Assembly (NCBI GenBank): GCA_011049175.1
Contig: DSCJ01000087.1
Location: 1-49,147 of the forward strand
DNA length: 49,147 nt
Origin: Bacteroidota bacterium
GTDB taxonomy: Bacteria > Bacteroidota > Bacteroidia > Bacteroidales > VadinHA17
Direction: 5' to 3'
In this document: in pieces, positions 1 through 9,131 of the stretch
Position numbering within the stretch: the first letter of the stretch is position 1
How the letters are laid out: each line of letters begins with the position of its first letter
The notes under the pieces: generated by a model
The model's database searches: none
Told to the model about the DNA's origin: nothing
What the model saw: the letters and a program-made list of their open reading frames with translations, nothing else
Translations under genes and position numbers: made by a program

Positions 1-132
1 GGCCTTCCCCCGCCGTAGTTTTTCCATAAAAGCATCAGCAGCCAAAGGGTTTTTTGCATGCTTTTTTGCCCCCAAAAAAGCATGTCGCTCCGTTTCAGGA
101 ACGGAGCGAAACAGTGGCCGGTGGGATGAATA
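1..132. repeat. Hairpin-rich intergenic repeat, copy A (cut by window start)
   Basis: This stretch recurs at 378-510 with only a few substitutions and one inserted base. It carries two adjacent perfect stem-loops: arms 57-68 and 73-84 (12 bp, loop 69-72) and arms 85-94 and 100-109 (10 bp, loop 95-99). Short open frames through it exist in several frames, but none looks like a protein. It may be a REP/MITE-like element; the family is not recognised. The copy probably begins to the left of the window. Confidence 0.8.
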
Positions 133-377
133 AATCCAGTTTTTTCAAACAATCCGCTACTAACCGGCCAGATAAACCGGTTGATTCTTTTCTTCTAAAA
201 ACAGGCAGCCTTTACCAAACAATGTTCGGTATTTACACGAATTTCTTCAAAAGGACTGGCCTCTGAGGGTTTTATGTGAAAAACAAGGCGGGAGAACATG
301 CGCCATGGCCTGTGCAGCGATCCTGTCTGAGTCCCTGACAGGCGGAGCGCCGTCAGGGGCGAGTTTGGATCGCGGCA
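133..377. other. Spacer between the two repeat copies; holds one stem-loop
   Basis: No gene is recognisable. A near-perfect stem-loop lies at 333-358 (arms CCCTGAC and GTCAGGG, continued by GGCG and CGCC after one bulged base, loop GAG). A further 7-bp stem (373-379 with 386-392) overlaps the start of repeat copy B. The concentration of palindromes suggests that the spacer belongs to the same compound repetitive element. Confidence 0.5.
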
Positions 378-510
378 GGCTTTCCCCTGCCGTAGTTTTT
401 CCATAAAAGCATCAGCAGCCGAAGGGTTTTTTGCATGCTTTTTTGCCCCACAAAAAAGCATGTCGCTCCGTTTCGGGAACGGAGCGAAACCGTGGCCGGC
501 GGGATGAATA
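378..510. repeat. Hairpin-rich intergenic repeat, copy B
   Basis: Second copy of the element at 1-132, offset by 377-378 bases. Both stem-loops are preserved: arms 434-445 and 451-462 (12 bp), and arms 463-472 and 478-487 (10 bp). The stem sequences are identical between copies, while loops differ (loop 1 gains a base, loop 2 changes one base). This is what one expects if the RNA or DNA fold is under selection or the element moves as a unit. Confidence 0.8.
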
Positions 511-724
511 TATCAAAGAAAAACAGGCAAGGGGATTGTTCCAGTCCACTCTCCCTCTCCATCACTCCATCACGCACTTACACCCACCAGAGCCGCGTAG
601 CGGCAGGCTGCATGTTCAGTTCCCGCAGGTAAGGCGATGTGGATATTTTGTTCCCTGAAGCCTTTGCAGCAAAACAGGAAGCCGCATAAATACTTTATGT
701 AAACCCATTTCGGGGCAAGTCAGT
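511..724. other. Gene-free stretch downstream of the M1 aminopeptidase
   Basis: No convincing coding frame is seen. It contains a pyrimidine-rich run (about 540-585) and a short stem GCCGC-GTA-GCGGC near 592-604. No clear intrinsic terminator with a T-run is visible for the leftward aminopeptidase transcript. Confidence 0.4.
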
Positions 725-3289
725 TTATTGGTTGTTATGATACCAGGCCGATGCCCGGAACAGTTTATCGGACGACTGGAGGATCTTCATCCGCAGGTTT
801 TCCGGATAACCCGGTCTTTCTTTCAGGAAACTGCTGACCGTGTTTGCGGCCGAACGGCTGTTGCAGGTTCCCAGGGTGGCATCGAGCCAGCGGCCGGGGA
901 AAAAGATATCGCCGGTAATCTGTATTTCTTCCAGCCATTCAAGTGCGGGAAGAATATATTTCTCCGCGCGGGGGTGACGAAACGGATGATGCAGCCAGGA
1001 GAGCGATTGCAATACCCAGGGTTCGTGTTCCCTGTTCGGGGCCCGGGCAAAACTGGTAAAGCAGGAGTCACGTACTGCCGGATCGGGCGAGAGGGCCGGA
1101 ACCACAAAATCGAATTGTTCCAGCCGGTCGGGGTGGGTAATGGATGCCCGTTGCCTGATTCTGATCTCCTCGTATCTTTCGGGAAGGCGCAGCATCAATT
1201 CATAAGCCAGTTCCGTTCTGTCGGTTTCCGGAAGAAGCAGGCAGCCGGCCTGTTCCTTTCCTTCCCATACCCTGGCAAGCCACCGGGTGGTTTCATCCGA
1301 AACAGTCATATCGGAAAGGGCCGTGAACCAGGTGCGCGCCATATCGGGGGAGGAAGCGGTCAGGGTTTTCTCTCTGAGCAGGCTTTCCAGCGGCGCTGCC
1401 CATTTTTCTCTTGTCGCCGGATCAAGAAATTGCCGGAACAGGACATGGGCATACGACAGGATACGCCGGATGATCTGGCGGTCGGATTCCGCTTCCAGTT
1501 CCCTGAGGATGAGGTCCATCAGTTTACCGGGTTCCACCTGTCGGTGCATGAGGTTTTCCCACAGGTTGATCCAGCAAACACCGCGTTGCAAAGGGGGCAT
1601 ATCCTGCAGGCCTTTCAGAAAGGTTTGCCGGCTAAGGGAATCAATCCGGAAATACCCGTAGCCCAGGCCCTGGCTGTTGGGAAGGATATACCGCAGGGGG
1701 AGCGATCCGGGTTGCAGTTCAAGTATTATTTCATCTCCGGCAGTTTTTACAGCCAGGCAGGTGTCCCTGTCTTCCCAGGCAACCATCAGGTGCAGGGTTT
1801 GCGGCCAGTTCCTTTTCCTGCCGGCCGGATCTATGGCCGACAGCAAAACACTCTGTTCATTGCCTGCCTGAGATACATGGTAATGGGGCATGCCTGGCTC
1901 ATCGATCCAGCTTTTCCCCCATGTTTCCAGCTCTTCTGCCGTCAATCCGTCGAGTATCCGGATCAGGTCTTTCCAGGTGGCATTCCCGTAAGCAAAGGTA
2001 TTGAGGTATTGCTGCAGCCCGGCCCTGAGAACCGGTTCGCCCATGATCTGCTCCAGCATCCGCATGGCAATGGGGGCCTTGTGGTATATAATATTCCCGT
2101 AAAGGGTCCCTGCATTGCACAGGTTATCCAGTGGCTGAGCCACGGGATGGGTTCCGGCGGTACGGTCAACTTCATAGGACGGGGGATAATGGTTCAGCAG
2201 AAAAAGCAGATCGTGGTCGATCTCCGGAAAAGAGGGATTCACGATCTTGTCGGCCATGAAACCGGCGAAAACTTCCTTGAGCCATACATCGTTGAACCAT
2301 TCCATAGTGACCAGATCGCCGAACCAGATATGGGATGTTTCATGGGCGATAAGGTTGGCCCGCCCCAGTTGCTCCTGCAGATCGGGGGCCTCGTTCAGTA
2401 AAATACGGGTATCACTGTAAAAAATCGAGCCGGGATGTTCCATCCCTCCGTATTGAAACGAAGGGATGAGAACAAAATCGAACTTTTCGAAAGGATACGG
2501 TATGCCGGTATATTCTTCCATCCATTCCAGGGCGTTCTTATGCAGTTTGAACACTTCATCACGGTTCCTGCGTACCTTTTTTTCGTCGGTTTCCCGGTGG
2601 TAGAACCGCATGGAACCGCGGGATGTTTCCAGTTTTTCCACCTGAAAAATCCCTGCGGCAAAGGCGAACAGGTAGGTGGGAAGGGGAGGGGTGGACCTGA
2701 AATCGATCCGTTTCCTGTCACCCTGTGCAGTGATCCTGTCTTCGGGGGCATTCGCCACGGCTTCCCAGTGGGCGGGTATTTCCAGGCTGCAGCTGAAGGT
2801 TGCCTTCAGATCGGGCTGGTCTATGCAGGGAAAGCAGGTGGAAGCCCTGTCGGGGACAAACAGGGTGTACAGGAATTCCCGGTTCCGGTTCAGCGGGGAT
2901 TCTCCGGCAAGGAAGCCGACAGAGATCTCGTTCCTCCCCCTTTTCAGGTAGCGGTTTTCAATAAGCAGGTGGCCGTTTTTTGGTCGTACGGGGCAGGGTT
3001 TCCCGTTGGCGATGATTTCATGCACCGACCCGGCCGGTTGCCTGAAATCGATCACCAGGGGCAGTGACCGGTCACTGAGCAGGAAATGCAGGGTGACCCT
3101 GCCCGGGATGGAATCTTCCATGGATTCCGGAATACTGAAAAAAACCTGGTACTCCAGGCTGTCGATGGTTTGTTTTCGCAGGGAGGCCAGTTCCCGGCTG
3201 ACACCCGGTTCGGTCAGAACAGGGGATAGCTTCTGGCAGGCGGTTACCGGAAGTAAAAAGATCAGGAGGCAAAGGAATAAATTTTTCAT
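725..3289 (-). CDS. M1 family zinc aminopeptidase, secreted lipoprotein-like
   Basis: A metalloaminopeptidase that removes N-terminal residues from peptides, probably in the periplasm or at the outer membrane. The 854-residue protein has the M1 exopeptidase signature as GGMEH (281-285, variant of GAMEN) and the zinc site HETSH (316-320) with the third ligand Glu339, exactly 18 residues after the second His, as the family requires. The start at 3289 gives a short hydrophobic signal followed by LLPVTAC, a lipobox. The frame stays open far upstream, but that part lies antisense to the next gene and has no signal character. The conserved N-terminal saddle domain precedes the catalytic domain; the C-terminal 350 residues are helical and divergent. 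It is transcribed away from the ankyrin-phosphatase gene across a 180-bp divergent spacer. Substrate preference is not predictable here. Confidence 0.93.
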   Translation of the reverse strand: MKNLFLCLLIFLLPVTACQKLSPVLTEPGVSRELASLRKQTIDSLEYQVFFSIPESMEDSIPGRVTLHFLLSDRSLPLVIDFRQPAGSVHEIIANGKPCPVRPKNGHLLIENRYLKRGRNEISVGFLAGESPLNRNREFLYTLFVPDRASTCFPCIDQPDLKATFSCSLEIPAHWEAVANAPEDRITAQGDRKRIDFRSTPPLPTYLFAFAAGIFQVEKLETSRGSMRFYHRETDEKKVRRNRDEVFKLHKNALEWMEEYTGIPYPFEKFDFVLIPSFQYGGMEHPGSIFYSDTRILLNEAPDLQEQLGRANLIAHETSHIWFGDLVTMEWFNDVWLKEVFAGFMADKIVNPSFPEIDHDLLFLLNHYPPSYEVDRTAGTHPVAQPLDNLCNAGTLYGNIIYHKAPIAMRMLEQIMGEPVLRAGLQQYLNTFAYGNATWKDLIRILDGLTAEELETWGKSWIDEPGMPHYHVSQAGNEQSVLLSAIDPAGRKRNWPQTLHLMVAWEDRDTCLAVKTAGDEIILELQPGSLPLRYILPNSQGLGYGYFRIDSLSRQTFLKGLQDMPPLQRGVCWINLWENLMHRQVEPGKLMDLILRELEAESDRQIIRRILSYAHVLFRQFLDPATREKWAAPLESLLREKTLTASSPDMARTWFTALSDMTVSDETTRWLARVWEGKEQAGCLLLPETDRTELAYELMLRLPERYEEIRIRQRASITHPDRLEQFDFVVPALSPDPAVRDSCFTSFARAPNREHEPWVLQSLSWLHHPFRHPRAEKYILPALEWLEEIQITGDIFFPGRWLDATLGTCNSRSAANTVSSFLKERPGYPENLRMKILQSSDKLFRASAWYHNNQ

Positions 3290-3374
3290 TGGGAACGAAG
3301 ATTTGTGTAAAAACGGGAGATCAACGGAAACCATGGTATGAAAATATATAAAAAAAACATTTCTGAAGGAAAGT

Positions 3375-3395
3375 TGCCGTGTTTTGAACACGGCA
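3375..3395. promoter_or_regulatory. Perfect stem-loop in the divergent intergenic region
   Basis: Nine-base arms TGCCGTGTT and AACACGGCA separated by TTG lie between the divergent starts at 3289 and 3471. There is no T-run on either side, so it is not a simple terminator. It could be an operator or a leader structure. The rest of 3290-3470 is AT-rich and presumably holds both promoters. TATACCTTTA near 3430-3440 is a weak match to the Bacteroidota -7 element on the plus strand. Confidence 0.4.
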
Positions 3396-3470
3396 GCCTC
3401 CCGGGTTGTTATCTGAATAGGGAGATTATTTATACCTTTATCATCACATTCAAAAAAAAAGGGCTGCCCG

Positions 3471-5117
3471 ATGGATGTTTCCGGAAAAAATTTCCGAAGA
3501 ACCCTGTTTGCCGGAATAATATGGGTTATTTCGCTGTCATCTGTTGCACAGTCAGCAGGGGAAGATCTTCTTTCCATGGTCCGTGAGGGAGATCTGGCCT
3601 CTTTGAGGAAGGAGATCGGGCAGGCCGATCTGAATGCCCGGTACGGGGAAGAAGGAAAAACCCTGCTGCAGGCGGCCATGGAAAGCCGCCAGGCAAAAAC
3701 GGCCAGATACCTTTTGCGGAAGGGGGCAGACCCCAACCAGGCGGTGGGAGGGGTTCCTTTGCTTATTGCAGCCGTGGCCATGCAGAATTTCGAGATGGTG
3801 AAACTGCTGCTGAATTATGGGGCGGAAGTGGACACAAAAGATGAAAAAGGGAATACCGCCCTCATCTTTGCCGCTTATATGGGAAATCAGGAAATTGCCA
3901 GGCTGCTGGTACATGAAGGGGCCGATTACAATTATGAAAATGCCGCAGGGAAAACGCCTCTTGACTATGCCATTCAATTCAGAAATGCCGGAGTATCTTC
4001 CTATCTGCGATCATTGAATGCCCGAAGCCTTTCGAGGTTTTTTCCCGATTATCATGACGGACCGCATATCGTATGGCATGGAAGCGAAGAGCCTTTTGTT
4101 TTCTATATGTACCGCGACAGTGCCACTGACCAGGTGGGATTCAGGACGGAACGCCTCGGCTGGAAGAAAAATCCCTTCATGTTGAGGGGGTTTTCTGCCG
4201 ATACCCTTTCGTATCCCGTGCATCCGGGTCTGGAACCCGGACCTGCCCGGTGCCCGGGTGTTGACCGTATTCTGGTGATGGGAGATGTGCACGGGGGTTT
4301 TGATCCCATGAAAGACCTCCTGATCAGGTACGGAGTGATAGACAGCCGGCTGAACTGGACATGGGGCGACGGACATCTGGTTTTTGTGGGCGATGTATTT
4401 GACCGGGGCGATAAGGTAACAGAAACCCTGTGGCTGATTTACCGGCTGGAACAACAGGCGGCAGAGGCAGGGGGAAGGGTGCATCTTCTCCTGGGGAACC
4501 ATGAACAGATGATTATGGAAAGCGATCAGCGGGATATATCCACGAAATATTTCTACCTTACCTCTTCCCTCGGCATTTTTTATCCCGATCTGTTTTCCCT
4601 CGATACGGAACTGGGACAATGGCTCAGAAAAAAACCGGTGTTGGTTCAGATCAACAACATGCTGTTTGTTCATGCAGGCATATCCCCCGGTTTTCTGCAA
4701 ACAAGGCCCAACGTGGAAGATGTGAACCGGTTGATACGGGGTTACCTGCACGGCAGGCCCGATACCACGAGGCTCGACGACCTGAAGCTCCTGCTCGGGG
4801 AACAGGGGCCCCTGTGGTACCGCGGGTATTTTATTTCGGGAAGTCAGTATGCCCGGGCCGACAGTTCTTTCATTGATTCGGTGCTGAATTATTTCGGGGT
4901 GAAACGCCTGGTGGTGGGCCATAACAATGTGGATGAGATCACTCCGCTGTACAGCGGAAAGGTGATTGCCGTGGATGTTCCGTATTATACCGGACAAAGG
5001 GAAATACAGGCCCTGCTCATCAGGGATGACCGGTTATTCAGGGTCAGAGCCGACGGAACAGAGGAAGAGCTGGAAACAGGATCGGACGGTTCCTCGGGGA
5101 AAGCAATCCGGAAATGA
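3471..5117 (+). CDS. Exported ankyrin-repeat protein fused to a calcineurin-like metallophosphatase
   Basis: Predicted periplasmic phosphoesterase with its own protein-binding domain. The 548 residues comprise a signal peptide (1-28, ending SVAQS), about four to five ankyrin repeats (about 30-185; e.g. GNTALIFAAYMGNQEIARLL) and a metallophosphatase domain. Metal-site motifs are GDVHG (271-275), GDVFDRGD (307-314), GNHE (342-345) and GHNN (His484). This is the pattern of PPP-type Ser/Thr phosphatases, closest in style to Shewanella-like phosphatases. The stop overlaps the next start by 4 nt (ATGA), implying translational coupling with the CotH-like gene. Whether it acts on phosphoproteins or small molecules cannot be told. 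The fusion to ankyrin repeats argues for a protein partner or substrate (inference). Confidence 0.88.
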   Translation: MDVSGKNFRRTLFAGIIWVISLSSVAQSAGEDLLSMVREGDLASLRKEIGQADLNARYGEEGKTLLQAAMESRQAKTARYLLRKGADPNQAVGGVPLLIAAVAMQNFEMVKLLLNYGAEVDTKDEKGNTALIFAAYMGNQEIARLLVHEGADYNYENAAGKTPLDYAIQFRNAGVSSYLRSLNARSLSRFFPDYHDGPHIVWHGSEEPFVFYMYRDSATDQVGFRTERLGWKKNPFMLRGFSADTLSYPVHPGLEPGPARCPGVDRILVMGDVHGGFDPMKDLLIRYGVIDSRLNWTWGDGHLVFVGDVFDRGDKVTETLWLIYRLEQQAAEAGGRVHLLLGNHEQMIMESDQRDISTKYFYLTSSLGIFYPDLFSLDTELGQWLRKKPVLVQINNMLFVHAGISPGFLQTRPNVEDVNRLIRGYLHGRPDTTRLDDLKLLLGEQGPLWYRGYFISGSQYARADSSFIDSVLNYFGVKRLVVGHNNVDEITPLYSGKVIAVDVPYYTGQREIQALLIRDDRLFRVRADGTEEELETGSDGSSGKAIRK

Positions 5118-6205
5118 TTGGAAGAATGATCAGAAAATTTCCCGTTTTTCTAATGATGGTGTGGACCGGAATGATGTTCCAGGGAATTATGCTGAGCCTG
5201 CATACCCGGCAACCGGTACCGGCCGATACTTCCACTGTGCAGGGAACCGGTCATTACCTCTTCGCCACCGACAGCCTGCTGTACATTACGCTCGAAGCCG
5301 ATTTTCATAGCATTCAGTTCGATACAGGGGATGACAACCGCTGGCACGAAGCCCGGCTTATCCTTTACCGGGGGCGGAACGACAGTGTGGCCATGCCGGT
5401 GGAACTGGAAACCCGCGGTCATTTTCGCCGGTCGAGGAAAACCTGCGATTTTCCTCCCCTGCGTATCCGGTTCGACACGGATTATACCACTGAAACGGTT
5501 TTCCAGGGACAGAAGCGCCTCAAAATGGTTACCCATTGCCGGTCAAAACAGCCGGCTTATGAACAATTTTACATGCGGGAGTACCTTTTATACAGGATAT
5601 ACAACCAGCTTACCGGCCTTAGCTTCCGGGTAAGGCCGGCCATGATTACTTACCGGGATATTTCCGGGAAATCATCCGGCCTGGTGAAGTTTTCCTTTTT
5701 CCTGGAAGATGATGACGACATGGCCTCACGTAACGGTGGGGTAATAGCCGAGGTAATGAATGTGGCCCAGTATAAGCTGGATTATGACCAGGTACTGCTG
5801 TTTGTTATGTTTCAGTATTTTATCGGGAACACCGACTGGTCGGTTCCTGCCCTGCACAATGTAAAGCTCTTTTCACCCGGTGAAGGCGGGCCCCTTCAGC
5901 CCGTTCCCTATGATTTTGATTTTTCGGGAGCCGTCGATGCCCCCTATGCGGTTCCCGATCAGAAATTGCCGATAAACAATGTGAGGCAGCGGTTATTTCG
6001 TCATTACTGTGTTCCACGGGAGGACCTTCAACCCGTTTTCAACCTTTTTCTGGAACGGAAAGAGGATATTTATAGCCTGATCAGCCAATTCCCGTATTTA
6101 ACAGACCGAAATCGAAAAATAACCCTGAAATATTTTGATACGTTTTATGATATTATTCAGAATGAAAAAAGAATTAAAAGAGAATTCCAAAGAATGTGCT
6201 GGTAA
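5114..6205 (+). CDS. CotH-like kinase-fold protein, exported
   Basis: The 363-residue protein has an N-terminal hydrophobic segment (about 8-28) that serves as signal or anchor. Its layout resembles the CotH family, atypical kinases that phosphorylate secreted proteins such as spore-coat CotB. There is an RGHFRRS segment near residue 100 like the CotH N-terminal motif, then a GNTDWS...HN element near 236-247 and PYDFDFSG near 268-275, in the place of the CotH HN and WDFD metal/catalytic motifs. The assignment is by motif pattern only and is remote. It overlaps the phosphatase gene by 4 nt and is followed after one base by the 5'-nucleotidase, so the three are almost certainly one operon. A kinase-fold protein coupled to a phosphatase in the same compartment is suggestive. 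Alternative: a Bacteroidota protein of unknown function without catalytic activity. Confidence 0.6.
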   Translation: MIGRMIRKFPVFLMMVWTGMMFQGIMLSLHTRQPVPADTSTVQGTGHYLFATDSLLYITLEADFHSIQFDTGDDNRWHEARLILYRGRNDSVAMPVELETRGHFRRSRKTCDFPPLRIRFDTDYTTETVFQGQKRLKMVTHCRSKQPAYEQFYMREYLLYRIYNQLTGLSFRVRPAMITYRDISGKSSGLVKFSFFLEDDDDMASRNGGVIAEVMNVAQYKLDYDQVLLFVMFQYFIGNTDWSVPALHNVKLFSPGEGGPLQPVPYDFDFSGAVDAPYAVPDQKLPINNVRQRLFRHYCVPREDLQPVFNLFLERKEDIYSLISQFPYLTDRNRKITLKYFDTFYDIIQNEKRIKREFQRMCW

Positions 6206-6206
6206 T

Positions 6207-7967
6207 ATGAGGCATATAAAAGGTATACGGGTCCTGGCCTTTCCTTTTCTTCTCACGGTTCTGCTGTGGGGCTGCCGCTGGCAACCTTCTTCTGAAACCC
6301 TGTACATTGTGCAGACCAGCGATATTCACGGCGCCATATTGCCCCACGACTTTGTGCACGATACGGCTGCCGTTACTTCCCTGGCCCATGCCATGCATGT
6401 GATCCGGGAACTCAGGGAATCGGGCGAGGTGATCCTGCTCGATAACGGGGATATCCTGCAGGGTCAGCCGCTGGTGTATTACTCGAATTTTGTGGATACA
6501 GCCGGCCGGCATATCTGTTCCGATGTGATGGATTACATGGGTGTGGATGCTGCTACCGTGGGAAATCATGATATTGAAGCCGGACACGCGGTTTACGACC
6601 GGTTACGGCAGGAATTCCGCTTCCCCTGGCTGGCTGCCAATGTACTCAACCGGGAAACGGGAGAGCCTTATTTTACACCCTATGCCGTGATCAGAAAAGC
6701 AGGCTGGAAAATCGCCGTTCTGGGCCTGACCACTCCGGCTGTTCCGCAATGGCTTCCTGAAAAGCTGTGGGAGGGAATGGAATTCCGGGATATGCTGGAG
6801 ACGGCCAGGGAATGGGTTCCCATGATTCTGGAAAAGGAACATCCCGACCTGATGGTGGGCCTGTTCCATTCGGGTACGGGAACAGGGGACGAAACAACCG
6901 GAGTGGCTGAAAATGCCGGACGGTATGTGGCTTCCAGGGTGCCGGGTTTCGATATCGTTTTTACCGGGCATGACCACCGGGCCGTGCAAACCGCAGTGGT
7001 CAATTCCCGGGGCGATTCGGTTCTCATTCTGAATCCCGGCAGCCATGCCGCTTATCTTTCCTTGGTGGAAGTGCACATGGAAAACGGCCGACCGGTTCTC
7101 AGCCCTTCGCTGATTTCCCTGGAAAAGGTTCCGGACGACAGGGAATTTGTTGAAAGATACCGGAATTTCCATCAGGAAGTGGAGGGCTACCTGTCGCAAC
7201 CCGTTGGTAAGCTGACCCGTTCGGTTTTTGCCCGTGAGGCCATTTTCGGGGATGCGGCCTTTACCGATCTGATCCACCGTATCCAGATGGATGTGGCCGG
7301 AACACCGGTGTCGTTTACCGCTCCCCTGTCCATGGATGCCCGGGTGCCGGCGGGGGATATCACCGTGCGGGATCTTTTTGCCCTGTACCGGTATGAAAAC
7401 TTTTTGTATACCATGGAACTCACGGGGAGTGAAATACGTGACTATCTGGAATATTCGTATGCAGGTTGGTTTGAAACCATGACCGGTCCGGGAGACCACC
7501 TGATCCTGTTCAGGAAGGATGAGAACGGAGAACCTGTGTATTCGGAGTCGTATCGGAGCTACCGGCTGGCACGGTCCCCGTATCATTTCGATTCAGCCGA
7601 AGGCCTGGAATACCTGGTGGATGTGAGCGCCCCTCCTGGCGAAAGGGTTCAGATCCTGTCGTTGGCAGGCGGAGCGCCGTTCTATCCCGATTCTCTCTAC
7701 CCGGTGGCGGTCAATTCCTACCGTGGCAGCGGAGGAGGAGGACACCTGACCGCCGGCGCAGGTATTCCTCCGGAAGAACTGGCAGCCAGGATCAAATGGT
7801 CCACCCCGCACGACCTGAGGCAATCGATGATCGAATGGTTCCGAAAACAGGGTACGGCAGAACCGGTTTGTTCGGGTAACTGGACCGTCATTCCCGATAG
7901 CTGGGTTGACAAGGCAAAAAAGAGAGATTTCGCACTGCTGTTTCCCGAAAGCATAACAATAAATTAA
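6207..7967 (+). CDS. 5'-nucleotidase / 2',3'-cyclic phosphodiesterase-type lipoprotein (UshA/CpdB-like)
   Basis: Bimodular periplasmic nucleotidase releasing phosphate from nucleotides. The start at 6207 was chosen because it gives a signal peptide with lipobox LLWGC (Cys23) and sits one base after the preceding stop; the frame is open upstream but overlaps the previous gene. Metal motifs of the N-terminal calcineurin-like domain are TSDIHG, DNGDILQG, GNHD(I)E, FHSG and GHDH. The C-terminal half (about 330-586) is the 5_nucleotid_C domain with the substrate-binding pattern including YRGSGGGGH. Length 586 aa is usual for the family. It is cotranscribed with the ankyrin-phosphatase and CotH-like genes. 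Exact substrate (NMPs, UDP-sugars or cyclic nucleotides) is unresolved. Confidence 0.88.
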   Translation: MRHIKGIRVLAFPFLLTVLLWGCRWQPSSETLYIVQTSDIHGAILPHDFVHDTAAVTSLAHAMHVIRELRESGEVILLDNGDILQGQPLVYYSNFVDTAGRHICSDVMDYMGVDAATVGNHDIEAGHAVYDRLRQEFRFPWLAANVLNRETGEPYFTPYAVIRKAGWKIAVLGLTTPAVPQWLPEKLWEGMEFRDMLETAREWVPMILEKEHPDLMVGLFHSGTGTGDETTGVAENAGRYVASRVPGFDIVFTGHDHRAVQTAVVNSRGDSVLILNPGSHAAYLSLVEVHMENGRPVLSPSLISLEKVPDDREFVERYRNFHQEVEGYLSQPVGKLTRSVFAREAIFGDAAFTDLIHRIQMDVAGTPVSFTAPLSMDARVPAGDITVRDLFALYRYENFLYTMELTGSEIRDYLEYSYAGWFETMTGPGDHLILFRKDENGEPVYSESYRSYRLARSPYHFDSAEGLEYLVDVSAPPGERVQILSLAGGAPFYPDSLYPVAVNSYRGSGGGGHLTAGAGIPPEELAARIKWSTPHDLRQSMIEWFRKQGTAEPVCSGNWTVIPDSWVDKAKKRDFALLFPESITIN

Positions 7968-8026
7968 CCTGAAATGTATTTTATTTAGATTGAATTTAAT
8001 TAAATTGCACCGCAAAAGTTACAAAA

Positions 8027-9118
8027 ATGAAAACCAGAATATTTTTTTTATTTCCGGCGGTACTAATTCTTATTTCTGTCTGGTCGTGTCAAACCGTTGA
8101 AAAAGAAACTGTACCGGAAGTCAGGAACGTGATCCTGCTCATAGGGGACGGAATGGGAACCTCGCAGCTTTATGCCGCCATGGTGGAAAGCGAAACGCCC
8201 CTGTTCATGGAGCGTTTCCCTGTGGCCGGATTCCAGAAAACCTATTCGTTCAGTGACTATATCACCGATTCGGCTGCCTCGGGCACAGCCCTGGCTACAG
8301 GAAAGAAAACCCGGAACGGAATGATCGGGATGGGTCCCGACAGTGTACCGGTGAAAAGCATCCTTGAGCTGGCTGAAGACCACGGACTGGCCACCGGGCT
8401 GGTAGCTACCGCCACTATTACCCATGCCACACCGGCCTCTTTTATTGCCCATCAGGTGAACCGCAATATGTACGAAGAAATTGCCGCCGATTTTCTGGCC
8501 ACCGAAGTAGATGTATTTATCGGAGGAGGCAAAAACCATTTTACCCGGAGAAAAGATTCGCTGAATCTATTGACAGAACTGGAAACCAGGGGTTATTTCC
8601 TGGCCGGTTCCCTGGAAGAAGCAGGGGAGCTGGAGTCGGGGAAGCTTGCCTGCCTCCTTGCCCCGGGTCATTTGCCCACCTGGTCGGAAGGGCGGGGCGA
8701 CATGCTCCCACGGGCCACCGAAATTGCCCTGAATCTGCTGAACCGCAGTGAAACGGGATTTTTTATCATGATCGAAGGCTCTCAGATCGACTGGGGTGGA
8801 CATGATAACAGCCTGGAGTATGTTGTGAATGAAACGCTCGATTTTGACCGGGCAGTGGGGAAAGCGCTTTCCTTTGCCGAAAAGGATGGCCACACCCTGG
8901 TGGTCGTTACGGCCGATCATGAATGCGGCGGCCTGACCCATGTGGGGGGCAACATAGCGGAACACCGGGTGGAAGGCCATTTTTCAACAGGCGACCACAC
9001 GGGAGTGATGGTGCCGGTACTGGCCTTCGGACCGGGGGCTGAAAAGTTCGGAGGCATATATGATAATACCGATGTGTTTATGAAGATCAGAAACCTGCTC
9101 AATCTGGAGGAGGAATAG
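8027..9118 (+). CDS. Alkaline phosphatase (PhoA superfamily), lipoprotein
   Basis: A 363-residue phosphomonoesterase, predicted lipoprotein (lipobox SVWSC). It has the full alkaline-phosphatase signature: metal-binding GDGMG (Asp41), nucleophile Ser82 in DSAAS, the conserved THATPASF segment, GSQIDWGGH, TADHECGG and a final His in GDHTG. It is separated by only 59 bp from the nucleotidase gene and followed closely by a lipoprotein gene. With those neighbours it would complete nucleotide dephosphorylation or scavenge phosphate in the periplasm (inference). The upstream spacer has TAAATTGCA at 8001-8009, an imperfect -7 element, so it may also have its own promoter. Confidence 0.93.
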   Translation: MKTRIFFLFPAVLILISVWSCQTVEKETVPEVRNVILLIGDGMGTSQLYAAMVESETPLFMERFPVAGFQKTYSFSDYITDSAASGTALATGKKTRNGMIGMGPDSVPVKSILELAEDHGLATGLVATATITHATPASFIAHQVNRNMYEEIAADFLATEVDVFIGGGKNHFTRRKDSLNLLTELETRGYFLAGSLEEAGELESGKLACLLAPGHLPTWSEGRGDMLPRATEIALNLLNRSETGFFIMIEGSQIDWGGHDNSLEYVVNETLDFDRAVGKALSFAEKDGHTLVVVTADHECGGLTHVGGNIAEHRVEGHFSTGDHTGVMVPVLAFGPGAEKFGGIYDNTDVFMKIRNLLNLEEE

Positions 9119-9131
9119 GACAGGTTATTTG

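Noticed and set aside
54-658. Several 60-90 codon frames in the first 0.7 kb, some beginning MHAFLP
   Set aside because: They run through the repeat hairpins, occur in overlapping frames in both copies and have no protein character.
728-2401. 557-codon plus-strand open frame
   Set aside because: Lies fully antisense to the M1 aminopeptidase, has no recognisable domain and arises from GC-rich third positions of the real gene.
3290-3781. N-terminal extension of the aminopeptidase to 3781
   Set aside because: The extra 164 codons are antisense to the ankyrin-phosphatase gene; the signal peptide and lipobox begin at 3289.
4011-4997. 328-codon minus-strand frame opposite the ankyrin-phosphatase gene
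   Set aside because: Antisense shadow of a gene with all metal-binding motifs in place.
6603-7586. 327-codon minus-strand frame opposite the 5'-nucleotidase
   Set aside because: Antisense shadow with no family features.
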